A stretch of 20,731 bases of DNA, from the NCBI GenBank assembly GCA_020631175.1, contig JAHDHT010000050.1:1-20731 (forward strand). Reading direction: 5' to 3'. The stretch comes from Chitinophagales bacterium (GTDB taxonomy: Bacteria > Bacteroidota > Bacteroidia > Chitinophagales > JAHDHT01). Position 1 is the first letter of the stretch. The number at the start of each line of letters is the position of its first letter. A program made the translations under genes and the position numbers. This document shows, in pieces, positions 1-7,169 of this stretch. The notes beneath the pieces are model-generated. The model was not told where the DNA came from. It saw only the letters and a program-made list of their open reading frames with translations, and ran no database searches.

Positions 1-468
1 CGATTCACCATGTCCTGCAGGGATCGTTTCAGCCGTATTTAAAACAAAATGCCCGACATTATCAATTTTATCTTGTTCATAAAATTGAATCATCTTACAA
101 CTCACCATTCCGGCATTATTGGTATTACCCGCCTTTAAGAGAGCAGATAACCATTCATTCTCTGCAAAAGCATCATTATTCAATAATGCCATCCAAATGA
201 ATCCTTTATCCTTTATAAAATTCTCATATATATTTATATGTGCTCCAGTAAAACCGAGATTATCATCAAACTGTATGAAAGTTAAATTTTCAACTTCTTT
301 GTATCGCTCTCTTAATTGCTCACCTTCCTTGTTATCTGAGGCATTATCTGCAAGAAATAAATGATATGACTGATAAGTCTGACTTAGCACAGAATCTACC
401 GACTTTATAGTATCTTCAATACCATTCCAGTTAAGAATAATGATCGGTATTGTTAAAGCTTTGCTCAA
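1..468 (-). CDS. Family 2 glycosyltransferase, N-terminal part (cut by left edge)
   Basis: The minus strand reads continuously from about 468 to base 1. It gives a GT2 (GT-A fold) catalytic start: hydrophobic strand IPIIILNWNG, then an ADNASDN nucleotide-binding segment, DDNLGFTGA, and the metal/donor-site motif LLNNDA, followed by VSCKM. This resembles rhamnosyltransferase-like cytoplasmic enzymes that move a sugar from a nucleotide donor to a growing polysaccharide. No ATG precedes the first strand in this frame. I chose the TTG at 466-468, which gives LSKALTIPIIIL. The frame stays open further upstream as far as a GTG at 540, but that would run across the lipoprotein promoter. The gene is divergent from the lipoprotein and its C-terminal half lies outside the window. 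The family call is firm; the donor and acceptor are unknown. Confidence 0.85.
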   Translation of the reverse strand, partial: MSKALTIPIIILNWNGIEDTIKSVDSVLSQTYQSYHLFLADNASDNKEGEQLRERYKEVENLTFIQFDDNLGFTGAHINIYENFIKDKGFIWMALLNNDAFAENEWLSALLKAGNTNNAGMVSCKMIQFYEQDKIDNVGHFVLNTAETIPAGHGES

Positions 469-503
469 TTTTGAAACGATTATGGATAAATTGGTCTGTA
501 ATA

Positions 504-537
504 TTGAAGATTCCTTCGTAATTAAATAATATATTTG
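504..537 (+). promoter_or_regulatory. Bacteroidota-type promoter of the lysine-rich lipoprotein gene
   Basis: TATATTTG at 530-537 matches the Bacteroidota sigma-A -7 element TAnnTTTG exactly. A TTG at 504-506 lies 23 bases upstream, at the long end of the accepted -33 spacing. Transcription would begin about 543-545, giving a leader of only about ten bases before the ATG at 553. The TTG inside the -7 box (535) is in frame with the gene and is therefore a false upstream start. Confidence 0.6.
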
Positions 538-552
538 CACAAAATTTTGAAA

Positions 553-999
553 ATGAGATTATTTAGCCTGATTATCATTGTTTCCTTATTGGTAGCTTGC
601 CAGCCGGAAACCACAACTACTGCTAAGAAGAAAACTCCAGCAAAAAAAGCTCAAACCAATAAAAAGAAAGCCGCTAAGAAAAACGGGGCTAAGAAAAATG
701 CTAAAAAACCTAGTTACTGGGAGCAATTGAAAAAAGAGCTCAAAATTAATGATGCCAAAATAAAAGAGCTTCAAAAAGCAAAAACTGAATACACAAATGC
801 TGTTAAGAAGCTACCTAAAACTTCTAACGGTAAAAAAGATCCGAAAAAAATAACTGCATTAGCCAATGCACGTGACTCAAAAATGAAGCGAATACTTGGC
901 AATACCTTATATCAAAAAAAGGTTGCGTTTGACAAGAAACTAGCTCAGAAAAACAAGAAAAAGAAGAAAGCCGCGAAGGCAAATACAACTAAAAAATAA
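553..999 (+). CDS. Lysine-rich small lipoprotein with a Spy/CpxP-like helical core
   Basis: Predicted to be 148 residues. It starts with a lipoprotein signal peptide (MRLFSLIIIVSLLVAC) whose lipobox LVAC places the lipidated cysteine at residue 16, so the mature protein should be anchored in a membrane and face the periplasm or exterior. Residues about 24-53 are a low-complexity Lys/Ala/Asn/Thr tract, with a second basic tail from about 133 to 148. Between them, about 54-130 look like two amphipathic helices (ELKINDAKIKEL ... NARDSKMKRILG), with a layout that recalls the small LTxxQ/Spy-CpxP-like helical proteins common in Bacteroidota. That resemblance is weak and inferred. The ATG at 553 is preferred because the frame upstream only adds codons lying in the promoter. 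The gene is a single transcription unit with its own promoter and hairpin terminator. Function is unknown; the charge suggests binding to an anionic polymer. Confidence 0.8.
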   Translation: MRLFSLIIIVSLLVACQPETTTTAKKKTPAKKAQTNKKKAAKKNGAKKNAKKPSYWEQLKKELKINDAKIKELQKAKTEYTNAVKKLPKTSNGKKDPKKITALANARDSKMKRILGNTLYQKKVAFDKKLAQKNKKKKKAAKANTTKK

Positions 1000-1000
1000 C

Positions 1001-1030
1001 AAAAAAAGGAAGCAAATGCTTCCTTTTTTT
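1001..1030 (+). terminator. Rho-independent terminator after the lipoprotein gene
   Basis: Perfect 7-bp stem GGAAGCA / TGCTTCC (1008-1014 and 1017-1023) around a two-base AA gap, extended by an A run on the left and seven T on the right (1024-1030). It begins two bases after the lipoprotein stop codon. Confidence 0.85.
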
Positions 1031-1105
1031 ATATCCAGAAAATCAAGAATTTACTAAGTCAAAATATTTGTATTATTTTCAATTTTGAACGCTGTAAAAT
1101 AATAG

Positions 1106-2065
1106 ATGTATACAATAAGTGGTGTAACGGAGCTTAGCACTCTTGAAAACTTTGATGCTGAGGGATATAGACTTTTTAATACTGACCTGAGAAAGGTATG
1201 TGAACTACAGCCTGAATTTGATTTGCAAAAACATTTTGCCGAATTTGGAGAAAAAGAACAAAGACATCAATTCAATATTTCTAAGTACCAGGAAGTTCTT
1301 ACGGCAAGAACAAAAAAAATAAACTTACTACAGGATAAGCTTAACTTCAAAATGCCTTTTGAAGAAATTGAAGCAAATAAACTGAGTTTCCTTTCTGATG
1401 AACTGAAGAAAAAGTTTCACATAGTGGAAACTGCAAATATCAGTTCAAATGCATATGATCCATTATTTTTAGAAATAGTTGAAGAATACAAAGATGGCAT
1501 TATTCTAGACTGTGGTGCAGGACTAAGAAATGAATATTACTCTAATATTGTTAACTATGAAATTGCAAATTATTGGTCTACTGATGTTTTAGGTGTCGGA
1601 GAGCAATTACCCTTTAAAGAAAATACCTTTGATGCAATAGTTTCTGTTGCTGTACTTGAACATGTTAAAGATCCATTTCAGTGTTCTAAAGAAATCATCC
1701 GTGTATTAAAACCCGGTGGTAAATTGTTTTCAGCTATTCCTTTTCTTCAACCTTATCATGGTTACCCTCATCATTATTATAATATGACATGGCAAGGACA
1801 TGAAAACCTTTATAAACATGCTTTAAAAGATATTGAGCTAAAAGTTATTGATTCTTTAAAGCCTGCTTTTACATTGAGCTGGTTTATGAATTCATATGTA
1901 AACGGACTACCACCGGAAAACAGAGAAGCATTTTTAAATATGAAAGTAGCAGACCTGATTGGTTCTCCGATAGAGATGCTAAATAAGGATTTTGTTAAGA
2001 ATTTAAGTGAAGAAGCAAACTTTGAATTAGCAAGTGGCACATTACTCACAGGTATAAAAAAATAA
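1106..2065 (+). CDS. SAM-dependent class I methyltransferase with an N-terminal polysaccharide-locus motif
   Basis: 319 residues. The C-terminal two thirds is a class I methyltransferase: motif I LDCGAG (about 134-139), an acidic post-I position (STD, 158-160), LPFKENTFDAIVSVAVLEHV (about 168-187) and LKPGG (201-205). The following HGYPHHYYNMTW stretch is typical of Methyltransf_11-like enzymes in sugar loci. Residues about 13-54 (FDAEGYRLFNTDLR ... HFAEFGEKEQR) resemble the short 'YL..NPDV...HY..fG..EGR' unit often found at the start of bacterial glycosyltransferases and surface-glycan proteins. The substrate is probably a sugar or glycan-lipid, but this is inference. The ATG at 1106 has no Shine-Dalgarno, as is normal here. 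Upstream, AATATTTG at 1063-1070 is a one-mismatch -7 candidate without a clear -33 partner. The gene converges on rfbA across a shared terminator. Confidence 0.85.
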   Translation: MYTISGVTELSTLENFDAEGYRLFNTDLRKVCELQPEFDLQKHFAEFGEKEQRHQFNISKYQEVLTARTKKINLLQDKLNFKMPFEEIEANKLSFLSDELKKKFHIVETANISSNAYDPLFLEIVEEYKDGIILDCGAGLRNEYYSNIVNYEIANYWSTDVLGVGEQLPFKENTFDAIVSVAVLEHVKDPFQCSKEIIRVLKPGGKLFSAIPFLQPYHGYPHHYYNMTWQGHENLYKHALKDIELKVIDSLKPAFTLSWFMNSYVNGLPPENREAFLNMKVADLIGSPIEMLNKDFVKNLSEEANFELASGTLLTGIKK

Positions 2066-2094
2066 AAGCTGCCTGAAAAATTCAAGCAGCTTTT
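2064..2094. terminator. Bidirectional terminator between methyltransferase and rfbA
   Basis: AAAAGCTGC at 2064-2072 pairs with GCAGCTTTT at 2086-2094. After one mismatch (C2073/A2085) the stem continues with TGAA/TTCA around an AAA loop. It sits between two convergent genes. The minus-strand side is followed by a long T-rich run, so termination of the rfbA operon looks stronger than termination of the plus-strand gene. Confidence 0.8.
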
Positions 2095-2117
2095 ATAAAC
2101 CCCCTTTCCTAGTTTTA

Positions 2118-2978
2118 TTATCCTAGTAAATTTAATAAATACTGACCGTAGCCACTCTTTATAAATTTATGACCTAATTTCTCTAAGCCTTCGTCGTCAA
2201 TAAATCCCATTTGCCAAGCAACTTCTTCGATACATCCGATTTTCAGTCCTTGTCGTGCTTCAATTACACGAACAAACTCACCCGCCTGCAATAAAGACTC
2301 ATGCGTACCTGTATCTAACCATGCGTAACCTCGACTCATTACACGTACCTGAAGTTTATTATTTTCAAGATAATATCTATTGACATCTGTGATTTCATAT
2401 TCACCTCTGGCACTTGGTTTTAAATTTTTAGCAACATCAACTACAGAGTTATCATAAAAATATAAACCAGGAACAGCATAATTCGATTTAGGCTGAGCCG
2501 GTTTCTCTTCAATACTGATAGCTTTTAAGTTGTCATCAAACTCTACAACACCATAACGTTCAGGATCATGAACCGGGTATGCAAAAACTATCCCACCTGT
2601 CGGATTCTTACAACTTTCCATCATTTCTTCTAATCCATTACCATAAAAAATATTGTCGCCAAGAATTAAAGCAGCAGCATCATTTCCGATAAAATCAGAT
2701 CCTAACACAAAGGCCTGGGCTAAACCGTTTGGTTCATATTGAGGCACATAGCTAAAATTACATCCAATCTCTTCGCCCGAACCTAAAACTGATTCGAATA
2801 ATGGTAAATGTTCCGGTGTAGAAATAATACATACATCACGTATTCCCGCTTTCATCAAAGTTGAAAGTGGATAGTAGATCATTGGTTTATCATAAACAGG
2901 CATTAACTGTTTACTAACAGCGAGTGTCAACGGAAACAATCTGGTTCCCAATCCGCCGGCTAAAATGATTCCTTTCAT
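2118..2978 (-). CDS. rfbA: Glucose-1-phosphate thymidylyltransferase (RmlA/RfbA)
   Basis: 286 residues, the normal length for RmlA. It makes dTDP-glucose from dTTP and glucose-1-phosphate, the entry step to dTDP-rhamnose and other dTDP-deoxysugars, in the cytoplasm. The diagnostic motifs are all present: nucleotide-binding GGLGTRLFPLT (8-18), KQLMPVYDKPMIYYPLSTL (23-41), metal-binding LGDNIFYG (106-113), EEKP (157-160) and WLDTGTHESLL (220-230). The start ATG at 2976-2978 overlaps the stop of the upstream sulfotransferase gene (ATGA), so it is translationally coupled and is the last gene of a three-gene minus-strand operon. RmlB, RmlC and RmlD, the usual partners, are absent from this operon and from the rest of the window, so the final sugar cannot be told. 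Confidence 0.97.
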   Translation of the reverse strand: MKGIILAGGLGTRLFPLTLAVSKQLMPVYDKPMIYYPLSTLMKAGIRDVCIISTPEHLPLFESVLGSGEEIGCNFSYVPQYEPNGLAQAFVLGSDFIGNDAAALILGDNIFYGNGLEEMMESCKNPTGGIVFAYPVHDPERYGVVEFDDNLKAISIEEKPAQPKSNYAVPGLYFYDNSVVDVAKNLKPSARGEYEITDVNRYYLENNKLQVRVMSRGYAWLDTGTHESLLQAGEFVRVIEARQGLKIGCIEEVAWQMGFIDDEGLEKLGHKFIKSGYGQYLLNLLG

Positions 2979-4027
2979 AATTCTATATTGTTTTGTTTCA
3001 ATAATTTTTTAAAATAGATAACTGCAGCTTCATATAATTCAAATTCTAAAGCATTATCCCTTTTTATTTTTTCAAGTAAAGCATTAGAAACTTGGTATTT
3101 TTTACCTGAGGTGTTTAATTGTAACGACTTACCAAGTTTCCATCCATATAATTTTTCAAGTAATTGGATGGATGCATTAAAATGTTCTGTTATTCCTACA
3201 AACTGGATATTATTTAAATTTTCTATTGCCAGTTTTACAGCAGGTTTAGCAAGCTTATGAGAAGCAGTAAATCGCATTGAGATTCCATCAGTACGATCGC
3301 ACAAATATCTTACTTGCAGATTTTGATAGCTCCAATGACCGGTATTATAAATTTGTTCAGGAGTATAATCAGTATATCGGGGGTCATTCCTTTTCATGTG
3401 GAAAATATTTGAAACGGCACGATCAACCGGGTTCCTTAAAAATGTTAAGTACTCAATATTTTCACCTAATAATCTACCTGCGATCATTGGATAATGCCCA
3501 ATTAAGATATCAGCATTTGTAAATCGGTTTGCTTCAAAATCAGTTAACTGTTTTAACTGAGGGTACAATCCATTGAATTTAATTACGTCGGACTTTGAAG
3601 GAATTATTTTATTTTCCTGAAATACTGATTCAAGCATACGCTTAAATGAGGTACCTGCGGTTTTAGGAATATGAATAAAAAAGAATTTCTTTTCCTGAAC
3701 TTCTTTTTGCTTTTTAAGAATTATCGATCTGCTAACTTTTGCCTTTAATACCCTGGAAAATGGAATCTCTTTTTCCAGGTATTTTACTTTTACTTTTTTG
3801 GCATCCCGGATTGTACGATTATCCAATTTAAATTGAAATCCACAATTTCCTTTATCATGAATTCCCAGCTTTACTAAATCAGGACGATTAATAGATGCCT
3901 CAGTACTTTGAATTAATTTATTATTTAAATATAAATCAAGTTGAATGGGTTTATCGATTTCTTCATCAAATGCCCATCCGGTTACAAACCGTTGTCTTAT
4001 ATCCCCTACTATTCCGTTAACTTTCAT
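2975..4027 (-). CDS. Sulfotransferase (family 2 type) with an N-terminal GW module
   Basis: 350 residues, two parts. Residues about 4-85 are the recurring GW module (VTGWAFDEE ... INRPDLV ... GNCGFQFKL), probably a small beta-sandwich. Residues about 114-350 are a PAPS-dependent sulfotransferase: 5'-phosphosulfate loop FIHIPKTAGTS (117-127), ILIGHYP (174-180), 3'-phosphate-binding FLRNPVDRAVSN (196-207) and a downstream NLQVRYLCD segment of the carbohydrate sulfotransferase (Sulfotransfer_2) type. It probably sulfates a sugar of the polysaccharide built by this locus. I chose the ATG at 4025-4027 over a TTG one codon upstream. It overlaps the end of the upstream glycosyltransferase gene by 11 bases and its own stop overlaps rfbA, so the three genes should be made together. 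The acceptor is unknown. Confidence 0.88.
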   Translation of the reverse strand: MKVNGIVGDIRQRFVTGWAFDEEIDKPIQLDLYLNNKLIQSTEASINRPDLVKLGIHDKGNCGFQFKLDNRTIRDAKKVKVKYLEKEIPFSRVLKAKVSRSIILKKQKEVQEKKFFFIHIPKTAGTSFKRMLESVFQENKIIPSKSDVIKFNGLYPQLKQLTDFEANRFTNADILIGHYPMIAGRLLGENIEYLTFLRNPVDRAVSNIFHMKRNDPRYTDYTPEQIYNTGHWSYQNLQVRYLCDRTDGISMRFTASHKLAKPAVKLAIENLNNIQFVGITEHFNASIQLLEKLYGWKLGKSLQLNTSGKKYQVSNALLEKIKRDNALEFELYEAAVIYFKKLLKQNNIEL

Positions 4028-6221
4028 CAACTATTGTATCAAATGGCTTTTCTAAATTTAATGCGTAATCTTCCCTGTTAAGGCTAAGATTAATATTATA
4101 AAAAGGATCATTATCCAAAATGTGTGCCCAATTTCTTCGCATATAATCTACTTCTTTTTCAAATCGTTTAATTTTTTCAGGAGTATCTTCATAGCCTCTT
4201 GATTTCGATTCAAAATGAAATAATTCACTATATGGAGTATATACTATTGAATATCCTTCCTTACCAATTTTCAAACATAAATCGATATCATTAAAAGCAA
4301 CCGTAAGGTCCTTTTCGTTTAAACCGTTTACTTTCAAGTAAACTTCTTTCTTCACCATAAGACAAGCAGCAGTGCATGCGGATACATTTCGCACTACTCC
4401 ATCCATATAATAATGATGTAAATCTCCCGGTAAACCTTTAAATGCATGGCCTGCCACACCTCCAATACCAAGTATTACTCCGGCATGTTGAATGGTACCG
4501 TCAGGATATAATAGTTTGGCACCTACAGCACCAACAGAAGATCTTTGTATATGTTCTGCCATTGCCGTTAACCAACCCTTATTGATCACTTCGGTATCAT
4601 TATTCAATAGCAAAACATAATCTGCTTTTGATTTTTTAACCGCATTATTATTCAGGATTGAATAATTAAAAGGAATATTATCCTCATAATAATTTATATG
4701 ATCGAATTTTGAACAAATGGATTTTAAATATTTAAAAGTTTGTTCTTCAGAAGAATTATTGCTCACAAGAATAAGTTCATAATTCTTGTATTCTGTTTTT
4801 TCAATTATACTTCGAATACACTTTTTTAAAACCTCAACCTCGTCTTTAAAAGGAATAATTATACTAATCAAAGCCTTATCATCTACGTGGTATTTCGCTC
4901 TGTAAGCACCTGGCCACTTTCCTTTTTTAGCTTTGACTTTTTGCTTATTAATATTTAAGTGGGCTTTAACGGCTTTCATACCGGCTTTTTGAGCATAATC
5001 TTTCTGATCATGAGATAAAGCTGTACTTCCTTCAGATTTTCTCCAATGGTAAAGCACTTTAGGGATATGTTGAATCTTATCACTTGCTTTCGTTAAACGT
5101 AAGACTAAGTCGTGATCCTGAGCTCCTTCATATCCTAATCTAAACCAACCTATCGACTCACCTAAAGATTTTTTAATTACCAGAAAGTGACAAATAAAAT
5201 TATTTGAGACTAGTAAGTCTTTATTATAAGAGGGTTTAAAGTAAGGCTCACAATATGTTCCGTCAACAGCAATTTTATCTTCATCGCTATAAATTATTTC
5301 AAGTGCACGATTTTCGTTTAGTACCCGAACTACTTCTTCCAATGCATTACTTGACAGTTCATCATCGTGATCTAATAGTCCGATATATTCACCTTTTGAA
5401 AGTGCAATAGCTGAATTCGTTGCTCCTGAAATATTCTGGTTCTCTTCACCCAGAGAAATAATAATTCTTTTATCTTCTTTTTCCCAGTTTTTTAATGTCT
5501 GTATAGTTTCTTCACGTGTACTTTTATCATCGTGTAAAATCAATTCCCAATTCTGATAGCTTTGTTTAATTACAGAATCAACTAAAGCATCTAAAAAAGC
5601 AGTTTGAACATTATAAACCGGAACAACTATGGAAATCAAAGGATTGAAATCAAAAGATTCTATTGCACGGTTTTTAAGGTAATCTCTTTCCAGATCCTGG
5701 TAAATTTTATACTGTTCATGTCTTGGAAGAAGTAGATGATTCAAAGAGCCAATCTCTTGAATCTTTCCTTTACATAAAACTTCCTTTCCTGAATTATCTG
5801 TTAAGCGCAGCTCAATTTTTTTCACTGACTTTTTAAATGGAACAATTTTACCAAACCCTGAGTGCCGGGCATCAGGTATATGTGCATGATGCGCAAAAAC
5901 ATCAGCTCTGAACTGATCAGCAGTTATTTCAGTTAGCAGCTCATCATTCACTCTTATTTGCAGTTTTGTTCCGTTAAATGGAGAAAACATCCAACCTTTA
6001 ACATAGATCTTTTCCTTATTTACAAGCAACAAATAATCAATGCTGAACTGAAGATCAGGATTGGTATTTTTCTCTACTTTAAAATATTGTAAATCTGCTT
6101 TTCGCACCTGTTTAAACAACAGTTGCTTGGCATTACTAATGATCTGAGCAGGTGATTCATTACCAATTGCCTTTATTAGGGTTTTATAATTCTTTATATT
6201 TATTAATTCACGCAAGCGCAT
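4017..6221 (-). CDS. Bifunctional tandem GT2 glycosyltransferase with an N-terminal GW module
   Basis: 734 residues. Residues about 60-140 are a GW module (VKGWMFSP ... FRADVFAHH ... HSGFG). A first GT2 domain starts at about 194 (ISIVVPVYN) with the metal site LLDHDDE (282-288), SDEDK (312-316) and an acceptor-loop EGAQDHDLVLRL (365-376). A second GT2 domain starts at about 451 (ISIIIPFKD), with the donor-site motif LLLNNDTEV (537-545), GAKLLYPDGTIQHAG (567-581) and FNDIDLCLKIG (643-653). Two different GT-A domains in one chain usually mean two alternating or successive linkages in a repeat unit, as in rhamnan-type polymerising transferases; this is inference. It is the first gene of the minus-strand operon, with ATG at 6219-6221. 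No exact TAnnTTTG lies upstream; TTTCTTTG at 6236-6229 is the nearest candidate. Confidence 0.92.
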   Translation of the reverse strand: MRLRELINIKNYKTLIKAIGNESPAQIISNAKQLLFKQVRKADLQYFKVEKNTNPDLQFSIDYLLLVNKEKIYVKGWMFSPFNGTKLQIRVNDELLTEITADQFRADVFAHHAHIPDARHSGFGKIVPFKKSVKKIELRLTDNSGKEVLCKGKIQEIGSLNHLLLPRHEQYKIYQDLERDYLKNRAIESFDFNPLISIVVPVYNVQTAFLDALVDSVIKQSYQNWELILHDDKSTREETIQTLKNWEKEDKRIIISLGEENQNISGATNSAIALSKGEYIGLLDHDDELSSNALEEVVRVLNENRALEIIYSDEDKIAVDGTYCEPYFKPSYNKDLLVSNNFICHFLVIKKSLGESIGWFRLGYEGAQDHDLVLRLTKASDKIQHIPKVLYHWRKSEGSTALSHDQKDYAQKAGMKAVKAHLNINKQKVKAKKGKWPGAYRAKYHVDDKALISIIIPFKDEVEVLKKCIRSIIEKTEYKNYELILVSNNSSEEQTFKYLKSICSKFDHINYYEDNIPFNYSILNNNAVKKSKADYVLLLNNDTEVINKGWLTAMAEHIQRSSVGAVGAKLLYPDGTIQHAGVILGIGGVAGHAFKGLPGDLHHYYMDGVVRNVSACTAACLMVKKEVYLKVNGLNEKDLTVAFNDIDLCLKIGKEGYSIVYTPYSELFHFESKSRGYEDTPEKIKRFEKEVDYMRRNWAHILDNDPFYNINLSLNREDYALNLEKPFDTIVDES

Positions 6222-6249
6222 AGGACTGCAAAGAAAGCGTAATTTGGAC

Positions 6250-6311
6250 TAATTTTGTTAAAAAGGTTTCACGAAATCCATTTATAATCAGTTAAATGCA
6301 GTTTAATTTTG
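6250..6311 (+). promoter_or_regulatory. Candidate promoter elements for the 6309 sulfotransferase gene
   Basis: The 87-base divergent spacer holds two copies of TAATTTTG (6250-6257 and 6304-6311), both exact matches to the Bacteroidota -7 element TAnnTTTG. The upstream copy has CTG at 6226-6228, 21 bases before it, as an approximate -33 box, and would allow the TTG at 6309 to be the start. The downstream copy overlaps that TTG and lacks a -33 TTG. Use of either copy is untested. Confidence 0.35.
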
Positions 6312-7013
6312 GAAAATAAAACGAATTCAGACAACAAGTGCTTTTTGATATTAGGCATGCATAGAAGCGGAACAAGTTATCTTGCCGGAACTTTAGAAGA
6401 AGCAGGTGTTTATTTAGGAACAATGGATTCCGTTCGTGAAGACAATCAAAAAGGAAATAAAGAACTTCCTGTTTTACAACAATTACACGATCTAGTATTG
6501 AAAAACAATGGAGGGAGTTGGGACCTTCCACCATACAATATCAAATGGACCAGTTTTGAAAATAATGTGCGCAAACTCATTGTTTCCTCATTTAAAGAAT
6601 ACAAAATCTGGGGACTAAAAGACCCTCGGTTGCTATTTACGCTTGATTCCTGGTTTAGATATATAGATAAGCCAATACTTACTGGCATATTCAGACATCC
6701 CGCCAAAGTATATGATTCACTCAAATCCAGAAATGGCTTTTCTGAGCGGCAAGCTTTCGATCTTTGGATCAGATATAATCGAAAGTTGATGTTTTATCAT
6801 AAAAAACATCAATTTCCTTTAATTGAGTTTAGCAGTGATATAGCAAAATTAAAAGCTCATAGTCAATTGCTGATCAATACCTTAGGTCTTCAGACGGTTG
6901 AAGAACCCTCATTTATAGCGCCTGATCTAATACATCATTCAGCGATAAAGCATAATATACCGCGGGAAGCAAAATATATTTATGATTATCTATGCGCTGA
7001 AGCAATTTGCTAA
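6309..7013 (+). CDS. Small sulfotransferase family protein
   Basis: 234 residues. An N-terminal PAPS-type P-loop follows a short strand (FLILGMHRSGTSYLAGTLE, 12-30), with EEAGVYLG after it. WGLKDPRLLFTLDSW (101-115) and TGIFRHPAKVYDSLKSR (125-141) supply the 3'-phosphate-binding region. This form (GMHRSGTS) is found in bacterial sulfotransferase-like proteins encoded next to glycosyltransferases, and is clearly different in sequence from the HIPKTAGTS type at 2975. The start is uncertain. The frame opens at 6288 and the only usual start before the P-loop strand is TTG at 6309; the first ATG (6357) would remove the strand. The gene is divergent from the GT2 operon and is followed by a separate promoter for the large operon. 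It probably sulfates a sugar of the same polymer. Confidence 0.8.
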   Translation: MENKTNSDNKCFLILGMHRSGTSYLAGTLEEAGVYLGTMDSVREDNQKGNKELPVLQQLHDLVLKNNGGSWDLPPYNIKWTSFENNVRKLIVSSFKEYKIWGLKDPRLLFTLDSWFRYIDKPILTGIFRHPAKVYDSLKSRNGFSERQAFDLWIRYNRKLMFYHKKHQFPLIEFSSDIAKLKAHSQLLINTLGLQTVEEPSFIAPDLIHHSAIKHNIPREAKYIYDYLCAEAIC

Positions 7014-7027
7014 TAACACATAAATCG

Positions 7028-7056
7028 TTAAATACGAATGAAAATGAGTATCTTTG
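7028..7056 (+). promoter_or_regulatory. Promoter of the large plus-strand glycosyltransferase/sulfotransferase operon
   Basis: TATCTTTG at 7049-7056 is an exact and very typical Bacteroidota -7 element. TTA at 7028-7030, 18 bases upstream, is a one-mismatch -33 box. Transcription would start at about 7062-7064, leaving an untranslated leader of about 107 bases before the ATG at 7170. No Shine-Dalgarno precedes that ATG. This is the only good promoter seen before the run of genes that continues to the right edge. Confidence 0.6.
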
Positions 7057-7169
7057 CGCTCGATTTCAGGTCTAAATTTTACGTTTCCGAATAGCAGCTT
7101 ATGGTATCATAATTGCCAGCTTAAAGCGGGAAATTTTAAACCAATTAAAACGAAGAACTAATTCAGCAT

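Noticed and set aside
119..364. Plus-strand open frame of 81 codons at the left edge
   Set aside because: It is antisense to a clear GT2 reading frame (NWNG, DNASDN, LLNNDA) on the minus strand and resembles no protein I know.
535..552. Upstream TTG start for the lipoprotein
   Set aside because: The TTG is the end of the TATATTTG -7 promoter element, and the ATG at 553 gives a cleaner lipoprotein signal peptide.
553..999. Histone H1-like DNA-binding protein
   Set aside because: The lysine/alanine tracts look H1-like, but the signal peptide and lipobox place the protein outside the cytoplasm.
4028..4030. TTG one codon before the ATG of the GW-sulfotransferase
   Set aside because: It adds a single residue; the ATG at 4025-4027 is the more ordinary choice.
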